Shown here: one piece after another, positions 1 through 11,485 of the stretch
How the letters are laid out: each line of letters opens with the position of its first letter
Numbering within the stretch: the first letter of the stretch is position 1
Assembly (NCBI GenBank): GCA_001600415.1
Contig: BCJX01000008.1
Location: forward strand, 1,004,626 to 1,068,625
DNA: 64,000 nucleotides
Origin: Pascua guehoae
Lineage: Eukaryota; Basidiomycota; Tremellomycetes; Trichosporonales; Trichosporonaceae
Reading direction: 5' to 3'
Made by a program: the position numbers and the translations under genes
The notes under the pieces: model-generated
The model's database searches: none
What the model was told of the DNA's origin: nothing
The model's input: the letters and a program-made list of their open reading frames with translations, nothing else

Positions 1-230
1 GGGGAGCGGGGGAGCAGGGGAGTAGGCTGAGTGCGAGCGAGGCTGCGATTGAGGCTGTTGTCGAGGCTGTGAGCGGTTGCGAGCGCTGCGAGGGGCTGGC
101 GTCAGTGCTGCCGCCTGGCTGGACGTACAAGTGGGATAGGACCGTACTCTACTCTCTCGCAGTTTTGTGGTTGTAGTGGCCAAGGTTGGTTTTGTTGCAG
201 TAGTAGTAGTGGTTGAGTGGTTGTTGCTCT

Positions 231-280
231 GGTGGTCTGTGGTGGTCTGTGGTGGTCTGTGGTGGTCTGTGGTGGTCTGC
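231..280. repeat. 10-bp tandem repeat, five copies
   Basis: The unit GGTGGTCTGT is repeated five times without gap; the last copy ends in C instead of T. It lies in a G/T-rich strand-biased tract that runs from about 165 to 330. Confidence 0.9.
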
Positions 281-680
281 AGTTGTTTCTGGTTGTCTCT
301 GGGCCCTCTGGTGGTGGTGGTGATGGCCGTAGCTCCAGTTCCAGTCAATGTTGCCACCGTTTCGTCGATACGCAGCACACAGCTTTATACCAGTCATGCA
401 TGAGCACGACAGACTCTCAAGCTCGGATGCCAACTCTCACACGACACCCACCCCGTACCCACACTCACACCACACCACCCACCCACACTTTTCATAGCGG
501 TCACGAGCCGTTGCCGATTCCAGATTCCCATGCCGCGGAAACGTTGAGGCACGACCCGATGGCATGCCCGCGCGGCCGCGAGGCCGTTGGAGACATGTAG
601 ACCGGTTGTGGGAATATGCATGCAGTGTGATCGCAGCCCTGGTCCTGGTCCTGGTTCGGGTCCTTGTCGCTCGCAGGCGA

Positions 681-729
681 CCTAGGACCTAGGCCTAGGA
701 CCTAGGACCTAGGACCTAGGACCTGGGAC
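681..729. repeat. CCTAGGA heptamer repeat
   Basis: Tandem copies of CCTAGGA, one copy short by a base and the last one degenerate (CCTGGGA). The unit contains the palindrome CCTAGG. Confidence 0.9.
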
Positions 730-1230
730 CACGGTACCTCGCATGGACCAGCCTCTGCCAGTCAGGTACCTCTCACGTCGAGCGAATGAATCAGCTATCG
801 TTCGGAGACTCATCTCTCCGCCATGCCGACAGGGTGCCCTGCGCACAGTTGGCAGGCGTGCAGCTGCTGGTACGAGCGGATACTTGGGCGATGAAACGTT
901 CACCTTGGCGTGGGTCACATCACATGTCTCGGACCAAACGCCCGCTTTATGCTTTTTTTTATCACTACCCCCTCTCAAACCGTCGAGATCATCATGGCCG
1001 CGACCGCAGGAGTAGACTAGATACTAGACTTGCGCTAGCCGCTAGCAACCCCAAAAGTTTGGTGGTATGCATAGTGGCGTCATCCATCCAGCTGTGGCCT
1101 TTGGCTTCGGACCATGATGGCTCGCAATGCCAGCAGGCTGTGGCAGACTCAGTCGTCCTTGTTAGTGCGTCTGCCGCTATCGCGTCCTATCTCGTCTCGT
1201 CTGCCCTGGTATCGTATTCTCGTTTGCTCA

Positions 1231-1308
1231 AGTCTAGTCTAGTCTAGTCTAGTCTAGTCTGGTCTGGTCCGGTCTGGTCTGGTCTCATCTCATCTCATCG
1301 CATCCCAT
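1231..1308. repeat. AGTCT / GGTCT / CATCT pentamer repeat
   Basis: Six perfect AGTCT units at 1231-1260 grade into GGTCT/GGTCC units and then CATCT/CATCG units. It looks like a pentamer array whose consensus has drifted along its length. Confidence 0.85.
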
Positions 1309-2433
1309 GTCGAGCGAGCAAGATGTCTACCCGTCCACCCTCCCTTCCAAGCCCACAAGCCCCCAAACCCCAACTCTCGCGCCCGGTGCTTTCCCTAGCG
1401 CGATTCTCATTCTCAACTCTGTTTACCCATTGCCATTGCCATGTGCTCGCCCGCGCGTCAGACTTCCCAGTTTGAAGCCTATCTTGTCAAAAGCAATGTC
1501 ATACCATTCCTGTCTGCCAGCTTCCCGTTGGCAACATCCTCCACCATGTCATCGCCGAGCGCATCGAATCAGACTCACCAGGTCTCACTACCCCCATGTA
1601 CCCTACTTTCGACCATGGTATTCCGTGCACAGCGCCTTATCTTGTACTGTGCCATAGATGCCCTGTGCGAATGAACGGGGTCGTCACGGCTGCCGTCTAC
1701 TTGTTCGTGGCTGGCGATCCTCGCTTTCTAGTCATCCCCAACATGCTCTGTGTCGTGGAGCAAAGACTGTCCAGCTGGAGAGTGGCGGACCAGGTTCCAG
1801 GTTCCATGTGCCATAGTGTCACACTGCCGCACTGACATACTGCCAAACTGCCCATCCTGTCGTCTTGCCTGCGCTAGCGGGCCGCTCGACCCGACGCGGA
1901 CCAACCGTTTCCCCACATTGTATTGTCATTTCACTTCCGATTCAATGCGTAGTGGGCTTGGCCACAGCGTCTCAGCCTGCTCAGTCGATGCGACGGTGCG
2001 TGACTGTTCAGACATACAGACGAGCCACGATAGCCATGAATGACTGCTTCGGGCATACATCACCTCTCCGCCGAGTCTGTGAAGCCATTGTTCCATCACA
2101 CGCGAATCGAATCGTTGAGTCCTTTGCCGACCAACCGAGCACTCGTGCCCTTGGCCTGTAGACGTGCAGTACACATAGAACACATACACACAATGCATTA
2201 CAATCTAAGCGGCAAGAACCGGCCCATGTGAGCCTCGCACTCTCGTCGGTGGAAAAGAGGCGTTTTCAACACCGGGAGCAGGAGCCGTCAAGAGTCCTAG
2301 GCGCTGGGGCCTCGGCTCCCGTCGCAGCGTCGTTCGACTGCCCTTTTGTCGGATGCCAGCCATATCTGGCTGCACCCATCTACGACACCTGTCGCAGATT
2401 ACTCGTCGCAGATTTACCCCAGTGGACTCAACA

Positions 2434-4645
2434 CTACTCCATGACGGGAGCCGGGGGCTTGAACTGCCCAAAGCCCTTGGCCTCGTACAGCAGCTCGGTG
2501 CGGATGACGAGCTTGCCGCCGCCGCTGCCGACGGCGCTGCCTTCGTGCAGGAGCGAGCCGTGCGTGTCGCCGTGGGCTGCGGTTAGCGAATGACGGCTGT
2601 GAGAGAGGAGTTTGGACCAAACATGCGACATTCGGGCATGCCCGCTTGTCAAAGTTCTTGTGGCAAAGCGCGGGTAGAGCACACCATGGCAGGCCCTCAA
2701 ACAGGTCACAATGACGACGAGTGGCCGCTTGCGATGCCTATTCGACCAAGCCGTTGGTCCGAAAGCGACCCACGCTCAGGCCGATGAGGTGCAATGCAGG
2801 CACCGACCAAACAAACACACGACAGCGATCAAAACCAACTGTTTCCAGCCACACAACAATTCAGTTCAGATACTCACGGAAACACAACACTGCGCCCTGG
2901 ATGGGCCGCACGCTCGTCGCGTCCATGACGCCGGTCTCCTTGGAGGGGAGGAAAAAGGTCGTGCAGCCCGTGTCGTCTGGAATGTCCGAGTTGAGGTAGA
3001 CGAGGAGCGTGTAGCGGGACCACAGCGGGTCGTCGGCAGGTTGCGAGCTGGGGTTAGCCGGGGCTAGGGGCGGGGAATGGGGAGTGGGGGGAGAGGGCGA
3101 GGCAAGAGCGGCGAGAGTTCAAGAGGGGCCAAAAAAGCCAGTGGTACGCAAAGGTTTGATGCACCACGTTAGATACGGGTGGATACGGCGGAAGCCCGTG
3201 GTAGAACCGAGACCTGTACCAGGTGACGGCTACGCCGAGGTGCCACCCATCCACACCATCTCCAGGTCATAGTCACCACCTCAAATCCCACCCACTTGGG
3301 GGCTCTGCCCGCTCCACCGTCCGGGTATCAACTCACTCGTGCATGTACTCGCCCGTCTCGGGATGCAGACCCGCCGCCGGCCACGCGCCATCAATGTGGG
3401 GCTACCATCAGCACGCGACCTGTACGCCTCCGGGGGACAACTCACGCGGTAGAGCTGGTTTTCCGTGTACTGGTATACCCTAAACCTGCGATTGATGGCG
3501 CGGACGTTGCCGCCGCCGACACCGTCGGGTCCGACGGGTGCGTGGGGCACGACAAACGGGCGGATCTGGGCATAAAAGTGGTCGTGGAAGGCCTCGTCTG
3601 CGAGCCATACAAAGTTGCGCGCGAGAATGCTGGTTTTCAGGAGCGCCGAGCCCTCTGCGGCCTGGTCGCGCTCAAACCCAATAGCGCTCGCGGCCTGGAC
3701 AATCTGGAGACACTCTGCGGGCGTAAACACGTCGAGGACGATAAACGCCCCGGGCACACCGGGGACGTCTATGCGGCGCGGGGCCGGGCGGTCGGCGGCG
3801 GGGGTGAGGCGGATAGCGCCCGGGGACGAGGCCCACACGGTCGAGTCGTACAGGTTGGGCGGCTTGCGGTCCGGCCCCTTGATGTGGTGCACGGCGCGGA
3901 AGGCCGGGTACGGCGTGGGCGCGGGCGTGCCGGGTGTAGAGCCAAACATGGTGTTTGTCTGCATGCGCTGCCAGATGGCAATCTCGTTGCCCTCCGTCTC
4001 GGACCCGGGCGTGCGCGCGCGCCACACGCGCGCCTGGCGGACATGGTCGCGCGCGATGCGCGACTCGCCCGCACCCGCATTTACAGCCCCCTCGCCCGCC
4101 TCGCCGTACCCGTTTGCAATGCGCAGGATCATGTCGAGACACCGCAGCGCGTCGGGGTCCCCGGGGCTCCCGTCGGGCGCGCTCGTCGCATCGCACTCGC
4201 GCACCCACCGCTGCACCGCGCCCAGCTTGGGCGTCATGCGCCGCAGGTACATTTCGTGCAGCAGGATCAGCGCGTCCTCGTGCCGGTAGTCCCGGAGCGC
4301 CGCGCTGATGCGCGACGTCAGCGACGACCCCAGCGCGGCCCCCTCGGACAGCACGCGGTGCAGGTCGTACACGCCCCGCTTCAGGTCCTTCATCGCCCGG
4401 CCCGAGAGCAGCGCGGGGTTCTCGGCCAGTGTGCGCAGGACGAATACCGCGCTCTCAATCTCCTCGGGAAGGAGCAGGTCGTCGCTCGAGTCGGCGTCCG
4501 TCGGCGGCGTCAGTGGGGCCGCTGGCGTCGCCTTGGCTGCGCCTGACGCTGGCTTGGCGGCCTTGGCTGCTGCTGCTGCGAGGACAGCGGTCGGCTTGCC
4601 CCCCGCGCGCTTGCGCTTCTTGGCTTGTTCGGCGCGTTTGCCCAT
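2434..4645 (-). CDS. 2OG-Fe(II) dioxygenase, prolyl 4-hydroxylase-like
   Basis: Four exons: 4645-3446, 3401-3337, 3047-2878 and 2576-2434, giving 525 codons plus stop. All introns have GT-AG ends and a GCTAAC-like branch where visible. The N-terminus (MGKRAEQAKKRKRAGG) is a basic, nuclear-type signal followed by an Ala-rich linker. The C-terminal 200 residues form a double-stranded beta-helix dioxygenase domain. It carries HID (PHIDGAW) as the first two iron ligands at the start of exon 2, then LVYLN and FFLP. The last part, LLHEGSAV...GGKLVIRTELLY, contains the distal His and the 2-oxoglutarate-binding Arg. This is the pattern of P4Hc-type proteins that hydroxylate proteins using Fe(II), O2 and 2-oxoglutarate. 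The actual substrate cannot be read from sequence. An in-frame ATG farther upstream (4957) exists, but that extension is low-complexity and unlikely. Confidence 0.85.
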
Positions 4646-5348
4646 GCTGCCGGTGGTGTGGAGGGATAGGAAATGGGATGGTAACAATTGTCGGGTGGAG
4701 CGGGGGTGGATGGAAAACTTGAGCCCAAATGGTGGAGGGGGGGAGTGGCTGGGAGGAATGTGCACTTTGGTCCTGGGTGGTGGCGGCGCGGCGGCAACAT
4801 CCGGATCACACGGCGCCGATCCCCAGCGGTGGCAAAAAAGTGTGCAATCGGCCAGGCCGTGGTGCAGGGAGGGGATTGTGGCAGGCATGAAACCGTAATC
4901 AATGCTGGCCGAATGCAGGGGCTGAAGGGCTAGACTGCTGCAACGTCGTTCTAGCATGTTGCGGTTAGATCAAGACCGCCGAGTTCCACCTCGACAAGCT
5001 ACTGCCTTGGGGTCGGTCACCCTCCAGTCCTGTCTCCAAAGTGTGCCAGTCTGCTGCCGTCTGTTGCTGGTATCTGCCAGCTACTCGTGTCCTCCCACAA
5101 CCCCCCTGTCAGCCCGTTCTCCACAGCCCACGTTCCCTGTCGATTCGTCACTCCACAGCTGACAGAACCCTCAGCTGCTACACCCGGAACTCCTGCAGAC
5201 AGGACCCTTCTCCCTACTGTCGTAATAGCGATGATCGCTCCGTTCCATGCAGTCTATGTACACTCTGCCATCGCCGGCTCCCCTCGTCGGCCACCGCCAT
5301 GTCGTAGCAGTCCAAACACTCCAACCCACGCACCCTGCCCACACGCCA
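4646..5348. other. intergenic region, no gene seen
   Basis: Between the start of the oxygenase gene and the stop of RPC53, both on the minus strand. It should contain the oxygenase promoter and the RPC53 3' region. I see no coding signal or RNA gene. Confidence 0.6.
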
Positions 5349-7641
5349 CTACGGACTGCTCGGCTCCATCTTGACGAGGCCGCGCTCCATCCGGGCCCTG
5401 CGCTCCATCTCTGCCTGCTGGCGCGCGCGGTCGCCGGGCGTCTCGCCGCCGTTGATAAAGAGCTCCTCGAGCAGGCGGTCAATGTCGGGCGTGACCACGT
5501 ACTGCTTGTGGACTTCGCCGAGGACCGTCGTCGACTTGTGCTTTGCGTCCATGTGCACGAGCTGTTGGATAAACGTCGTGGGCACGCCGGGTGTGACCTG
5601 GGCGTTAGCGGGTGGTCGCGGGTTGCAAGTGTTGAGAGAGGAAGTGTGAGTTGTCATGCAAATAAAGGCAAACGCGTTACCATGTGGGCCAGGAGGCGTT
5701 GCAGTGCTAGTTCTGCCCCCTTGCCCGAGTTCATGTGTCTGCCAGCCAGCACATCCTGCTAGCCTTCAAGCGCTGCCGACAGGCTAGGTTGCTGCCAATC
5801 AAGTGTTTCTGGCTCCCAAGCGTCACAAGCGGAGCACACTTGCAGGCAACCCCTGTAGGCAGCACACTCTTGAGGTGTACACATGCTGGGCAGGCGAGCT
5901 CGCAGAACACCTGCAGAAACACGCGCAAGCCGAACAATTGCAGATGGGCACTTTTAGGATGCACACCTGCAGACGGAAGAGCTGCAGACGGGATAGTCGC
6001 AGGCCGCACCCCCGCGGGCCGCATACTCGCAGGCAGAACACGGAGACAGAGCACCCGCAAGCCCCACACTCCACGCTAGCCCGACCCCCTCTTCACCCCC
6101 CCCCACCCCACCCCCGCTTCTCCACTCACATTCATGACGATCCCCGCCTCTCCCTCGCCGAGGACGAGCTTGACCTTTCCGCTCTTCATGACACAGAGCG
6201 TGCCAATCCTGCCCTCTGGGGGCGGTGGGGGCGGCGCAGCAGGACCGCCCTTTTTGCGAGCCTTTGCGAGTGCTGCTGGGGTGGGTTTCTGGGTTTCTGG
6301 CGCCTCGTCGGGCAACGCGTCTGCGTCAACGGGCTTGCGCGAGACAAACTTGGGCATGCCCGGGGGGAACTGGAAGGTAAAGAGCTTGTCTTCGGGGTTG
6401 TCGAGGCCGGGGACGTAGACAAAGTCGCCCTCCATGTCATCTTCCTCGTCCTCGCTCTCGGATTCCGACAGGTCGACGCGCTGGGCCTCGTTCACTTCCT
6501 CGTCGGGGGTGCCCTCTGTGACGTCTGCCGTGCCGTCTGTGAGTGCGCGGACGCGGCGGCCCGCCTCGTCGCGGTCCTGCACTTCGTCGCCTGGGATCAT
6601 CGAGTCTGCGACGCGCGCGCCGGGTGCGGCCGACGGGTCCGGGAGGGCGCGGGCTCCGTGGAGCGGCGACACGGGTTCGGCCTTTACGTCTGCGGAGGTT
6701 TCGGCGATACCACCGAGGTCGCCGGCGGCGAGCCGGGCTGCGCGGGCGGCACGTTCGGCGCGCGCGGCCTTGCGCCGCTTCTTGAGGTCCTTGAGCTTGG
6801 CCTTGTCGGCGGCCTTTGCTTTCGCCTTGCTCCCATCCACGTCGCGGTCGCGGAACATGCTCGTCGGCGCGCTCTCCGACAGGGCGCTCACGGCCTCAAT
6901 GTCGATGACGCCGCCGCTCCGGCCCCCCGTCCCGTCCTCGTTGTCAGAGTAGACCTCGGCCGCGCCCCCGGCCATCAGGTTGCGCGGCGGCGGCGGCGGC
7001 ACCGCAAGTCGCCTCTGCGTCGGCGCGCGCGTACCGCCAAACGGTCCCGCGGCGATCGTGTTGGCTGCCCCGCCACGCCCGCCACGCATACCCCCCCGCC
7101 CCCGGCCGCGCGGTCCACGCCCGCGCACTGCCGCCGTGCCCGGCTCGGCCTTGACTTCCACCTCCCCCTGCGGCGCGCGCCGGATCGGCATCTTGGGCTT
7201 GAACTTCATCTTGGGTCCCGTAGACGCTGAAGCCGACGCAGGTGCGGATGCGCCGCTTGGTGCGCCGCTACCAGACCGCGACGCCGTCATTGACACAGAG
7301 CTGGGACCAGCGACAGGTCGTGATGGCCCCGAGGCGCCGGTGGCACCCGGAGCACCGGCCGAAGCGCCGGCTGCAGGCTGCGAGCCACTCGCAGACGCGT
7401 CCGCAGGTGTATCCACGTCCATAGCTTCAGGACCAGCAGATGGCCCGCTCTCCCCCTCGGCAACACGCGCAGACGACGACGGCCCACTCTTGGCAGTGGT
7501 AGGCTGCGAGGCAGCTGCGGCAACGAGCGAAGCCCGCCCGCGCTGTCCCGGCAGACGCGGGAGGCGCGGCTTGACATTCAGCCCAGACTGGCCTGGGAGG
7601 CGAGGGAGGCGCGGCTTGACGTCGCGGTTGGGGTCGGCCAT
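5349..7641 (-). CDS. RPC53: RNA polymerase III subunit RPC4 (Rpc53/POLR3D)
   Basis: Two exons, 7641-6130 (504 codons) and 5597-5349, split by a 532-nt intron; about 586 residues. In the Pol III family this subunit forms a TFIIF-like dimer with Rpc37 and acts in initiation, termination and reinitiation of tRNA and 5S genes. The N-terminal 330 residues are disordered, with repeated PRLPRLPGQ near the start and a Gly/Arg-rich RGRGPRGRGRGGMRGG tract. The diagnostic RPC4 domain is at the C-terminus: LFTFQFPPGMP, then GRIGTLCVMKSGKVKLVLG before the intron, and FIQQLVHMD, TVLGEVHKQYVVTPDIDRLL after it. The start at 7641 (MADPNRDVKPRL) is chosen because upstream in-frame sequence lacks conservation-like character. 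A tRNA gene lies 600 bp upstream; this is probably coincidental. Confidence 0.93.
5755..6060. repeat. imperfect repeats within the RPC53 intron
   Basis: The 532-nt intron (5598-6129) is more than ten times the usual intron size here. It contains many degenerate copies of a short motif of the type CTGCAGRC / TGCAGGCA spaced by about 15-25 nt (for example near 5841, 5905, 5968, 5981, 6024). The array is open in several frames because the unit has no stop codon, so the long frames here are not genes. Confidence 0.6.
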
Positions 7642-8247
7642 GGTGTGGACAATGTGTGGGTGGTATGGACGGGAGTGTTGTGAGGACATGCATGACTCTT
7701 GGACGGGTGCAGCAAAATATCTCCAATGACGCACATTTGCTTCCGTTCGTGGCTGTGGCGGCGACTCGGGCGGAGGGCGATAGGGCTATCTGGCATTCTA
7801 CAGTAATGCTTCAATTGCGCATGCATGCATGGCACGCTCAGTCGAACGGAATACATTCACACAGTGGTGATATTTCACTCTGTTAACAGACCCACTCAGA
7901 GAACAGTGTCAGACGCACGTTGGAGAAAAGTGTAGTGCACAAAGTCATCCTCGTCCGGTTGTGACACCGAGTTCGTTCTCACCGTCACTGGCTGCCGCAG
8001 CAATAGCCATACCTTCTAGTCAGGCATTGGCCTACTGTACACTTGGTATCACCTTCCAGCTCCTGATTCTCCTAGCTCCCAGCCCCAGGAATGCATGTTG
8101 TAGCTGAACCTCTCGCACGTGATAAATGGCAACTGATGGAACTGTCACTGGCTGCCACCTCTCCTACGATATTCCAAGACCCAACTGACCCAACAACTCC
8201 ATACCAACACACCAACCTCTTCACCCATCCTAAAAAGCGAGGACACT
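7642..8247. other. intergenic region, no gene seen
   Basis: Upstream of RPC53 and downstream of the tRNA-Ser. Apart from the T-run that ends the tRNA transcript I see no feature. Confidence 0.6.
8232..8236 (-). terminator. Pol III terminator of tRNA-Ser
   Basis: Five A on the plus strand (TTTTT in the transcript), 11 nt after the discriminator base of the tRNA. Confidence 0.75.
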
Positions 8248-8328
8248 CGACAACGACATGATTCGAACATGTGCTCCCGAAGGAAGTTGATTTCGAGTCA
8301 ACCGCGTTAACCACTCCGCCACGTTGCC
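8248..8328 (-). tRNA. tRNA-Ser (anticodon CGA)
   Basis: 81 nt, no intron. The acceptor stem GGCAACG pairs with CGTTGTC, with one G-U pair. The D-arm contains GAGTGGTTAA, and the A-box is TGGCGGAGTGG. The anticodon stem GTTGA/TCAAC carries the loop CTCGAAA, hence anticodon CGA (serine UCG). A long variable arm (TTCC-TTCG-GGAG) marks a class II tRNA, as expected for Ser. The T-arm ACATG/CATGT with loop TTCGAAT supplies the B-box. CCA is not encoded. Confidence 0.95.
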
Positions 8329-8754
8329 AGTGATAGTCCTCATTTCTCAAAGATCTGGCGCGGGTGTAGAGCTGATAGTCGTCGCATATCAAGGAGCTGG
8401 TGATGGTGTAGAGGAGGGTGATGGCGAACGTTCCCGCAGCTAACGGGCTGCACAGTCATGGATGACTTGTACATGCGGGCGTGAGTCTCTCACTGCAGTC
8501 GCCACGTCCTGCGCACATCCCACCCCCTCAAGCTCGCTCCCCTTTAGGTGCTCGCTGCCTTTAGGTGCGGCCGGTGCTCTCGCGTTCAGCATCTGCGAGC
8601 TGCCCACGAGCGGTACGCGTCCAACTCCTGAGTCTCTCTCGTCACGGTGACATAGCTCCCTTGTTCTCGCCCACCGCAACCGACGTCTGATGCATCTCAT
8701 GCTATCTCACATGCTTTACGCGTTCACCATACACACAACATGTACACTACCCGT
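8329..8754. other. intergenic region, no gene seen
   Basis: Lies between the 5' end of the tRNA-Ser and the stop codon of CSN1. No exon chain or RNA gene recognised. Confidence 0.55.
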
Positions 8755-10538
8755 CTATGCGATGATCTTCAACGCCTTCTCCGCCCAGCTACCCTGGCGG
8801 CTCGGTCCCTGCGGCTTGGCGTCTGGCTGCTTGAGCTCCTTGGCTGGGTCCACGACGACACCCGCTGCCTTGCTGTAGGATCAGCATCACACCCGTATCA
8901 CAAAGCTTGTGAACACTTACAGGCGCATACGGAACATGTTGGCGTCAATCATGGCCTGGATCTGCGCGCCGTTCTCGAGGCCGTGGCGGAACGCGGCAGA
9001 GCGGACGTCCTTGGGCGTGAGGGTGAGGATGCGGTCGACAAGGTCAATCTTGGCAGCAATGCGGCCACTCTGTGCAAGCTCGGACACCTCGGCGAGCATG
9101 ACGTCCTCGTCTGCGCCAAACGACTGTGCCATGGTGGCGATGCGGACGGTCGAGAACGGCGTCAGGTACTGCATGAGCATGCGGGTGCGGATGCGCTGCA
9201 TCAGGTCGATGGTACTGGGTGCCAGGAACGGGTTGAGCAGCATATGTGGCTGCAGCGTTAGCAAGGACGCTCCAGCACTGATAACCTCTTACCTCTGCTT
9301 TGTTGAGAATGGTCAGCGCCTCGCCATAGTGGGCGTCGACATAAGCGCGGACGAGGTCGATCAGCCACGTCTGCGAGTCGTCGACGGCCGACGTAAAGCT
9401 GGGACGGTTGAGAAGCACACGGCGGATGTGGTCGCGTGAGCCTGTGGCGAGGGCACAGATCGCCGTAATAAACGCCAGGTCGGCCGTCGAGATGGCCTGT
9501 CCCTCCCAGTCCTGAAGACCGCCTTCCTCTCCGACTTCGCCGAGTTCACGAGCCGCACGGCTAAAGTCCTTTTGTGCGAGTGCGTGCAGACCGCGCGCAA
9601 CACGGAGCTTGATAATGACCGAGCGGCGTACAGCTGCACTCCTCTGGGCATTGGCGCGGTTCTGCTGAACCTGTGCGTTTGTCGTTGTATCGGCGACAGG
9701 TCCCGTGTTCTCGCTTGCCGGGTGCAGGCGGTCAAGCGCAGCCTCAACCTTGCTGACGTTGCCGACGACAGGGCCCGTGTCGTTGAAGACAAGCGCAGTG
9801 TAAATGATACCCAGGCCGAGGTCGAGCTGTTGCGCGCTCCCGCTCGAGAACTCGCGCACCTGTGTGTACGCCCTCAGCGCGCCTGTGAGCGAGCCCGTCT
9901 TGAGAGCCAGCTGGGCCATGGCGAGGTATGTGAGCTGTGGGTGAGCCATGGACAGCACGGTTATAGCTCACTCGAATGCTCTCCTTGATGAGATTGCTCA
10001 TATACCCGTTGAGTTCGACGACGAGGCGAGCATTATCGTCGGTCTCACGTCGCGTCACCTCTTCAATCCACGCGACATCGGGGACCCCCTCGCGCTCGGC
10101 ACCCTTGCGTCCTTCCCCCGCATCAATGTCCATCGGCTCCTCGCCACCAGCGCCAGCGCTGGGTGGAGCATTTAAGCGGTCGGGGTGGAGGGCGCGATCA
10201 ATCTGATCGACGGCCTTTTTGTATGACGCGTGGTCCCACGTCTCCTTGAGCGGGGCAATGGCGCGGGCTGCAGCCTCACGCGCGAGCTCGAGCGCAGTGG
10301 CAGAGGGAGGCCGTGGAGAGTTTATGATCAGCGACGAGACATGGAGCAGGCGGGTGATGAGTGCGCGGTCTGTTGTTAGCACGGTCATGGGTGTCGTTGG
10401 GGGGGGGAAGGCAAATGTACCTTTGTAGGTGCCGACAAAGGCGTCCCAGTCAAAGGTGGTGGGGTCAAGCAAGTCGAGAGACTCGATGGGCATAAACTTT
10501 GCCGGGGCGAGCTTGATGGGGTCGCCTGAGAGGTCCAT
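8755..10538 (-). CDS. CSN1: COP9 signalosome subunit 1 (Rpn7 + PCI)
   Basis: Five exons. The start (MDLSGDPIKLAPAK) is at 10538 and the stop at 8755. Intron 1 (10420-10370, 51 nt, branch GCTAAC) keeps the frame open if retained, but its removal restores the family pattern FVGTYK-DRALITRLLHVS. Intron 2 (9971-9935) is only 37 nt. The Rpn7-type region includes ELNGYMSNLIKESIR-LTYLAMAQL and ALRAYTQVREF. The PCI winged helix follows, with DVMLAEVSELAQSGRIAAKID. The last exon encodes a Lys/Pro tail ending WAEKALKIIA. In other eukaryotes CSN1 is a scaffold subunit of the complex that removes Nedd8 from cullins. Rpn7 of the proteasome lid is the nearest alternative; I prefer CSN1 because of the KESIR and SGRIAAKID segments and the C-terminal tail. 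Confidence 0.85.
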
Positions 10539-11413
10539 GGCGCCGCAGTGAAATAAGGAAGAGCCAAGACGACCACGGCTGCAAAGGGCGGTGTGTTGTG
10601 AATGTGGTGGTGGCCAAGGAGGGTGGTCGATGAACGCGACGTCAGCTCGGTCATCTCGTCATCATCGCACGTGGCAATCACGGAATTAAATATATCAGTG
10701 GCGGAGAGTGAGAATGCAGTGTCATTTTTCAGTTGGGAATGAGATTGGAAAGGGATCTGTGGTTAGGGGGAATTCTAGAGCCGATGTGGGCCGACGAATC
10801 AAGGCACAGCAGGGGCGGCAGGGGGAAAAAGACGCGTCAAATGGTAGAGGAGGTGGGGCGGGCGTGTCACTCACCTAGGGAGGGGAAATAAATGGCAACT
10901 GTGCTGCCCCCGGCTGCCCACACACAATGGGTGCCCACAAATAGGCGAGCCACAGGCAAAGGAGCGAGACACCGAGTGGGTACAGAGTGGAGGTCGGTTA
11001 TGTAGCAATCAAAGCCAAGAGATCAGAAACCGGGCAAATGCATCAAGACAAGAAGCATGCATGCATAGGGCAGAGGGAGAGAGAGCCAGAGATGAGCGAT
11101 GGAGCAAGAATGGCGAGCTCTGGTGTAGAGTATAGATATTCGTGTTTTCACAGTGCCATCCCAGCCGTTTTTTGCCCCGCAACCACCCCAGAAATCACAA
11201 AATAGTCACGTCACCCATTTATCCACCCAGGCCACCCACCCAGCACGCCAGCATACAAACGCACGCCAATCCAATCTACAGTACAGGACGCCGACGCCGC
11301 CTCCTGCCACGTTCAACGCCCCGACTCAACGACCCGCCCTCTGGCCCCCTCCCCTCCCCTCGCTCGCTCCCCCCTCCTTACCCAACTTGACTTTCAACGT
11401 TACTTCTTTCTGC
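10539..11413. promoter_or_regulatory. divergent promoter region CSN1 / IPP1
   Basis: CSN1 is read leftward from 10538 and the pyrophosphatase rightward from 11414 or 11486. No coding signal seen between. The stretch just upstream of the pyrophosphatase (11200-11400) is strongly pyrimidine/C-rich on the plus strand, common for fungal 5' leaders. Confidence 0.5.
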
Positions 11414-11485
11414 ATGTACGCCGCAGCAAAGCGTCTCTCCACCCACGTCTCTCATTTCTCAAAGTCGCCCTTATCCACAAAAGCC

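Larger units (their letters stand above)
1..2433. other. gene-free stretch at window start
   Basis: I see no convincing gene on either strand. The open frames here are short, repeat-rich and overlap each other in several frames, and none shows a recognisable domain or a chain of exons joined by good splice sites. The stretch holds several simple tandem repeats (listed separately) and the 3' flank of the oxygenase gene that ends at 2434. It may be intergenic or sub-terminal DNA; the sequence does not decide. Confidence 0.5.

Noticed and set aside
231..280. Short repeat resembling a CRISPR array
   Set aside because: Units are directly adjacent without spacers and the genome is eukaryotic.
3296..4546. 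Plus-strand 416-codon frame opposite the oxygenase gene
   Set aside because: Shadow frame of a GC-rich gene; Arg/Gly/Ala-rich with no domain, while the minus strand has a complete dioxygenase.
5731..6079. Long open frames on both strands in the RPC53 intron
   Set aside because: They are built from a short degenerate repeat without stop codons, and the RPC4 domain joins cleanly across the interval.
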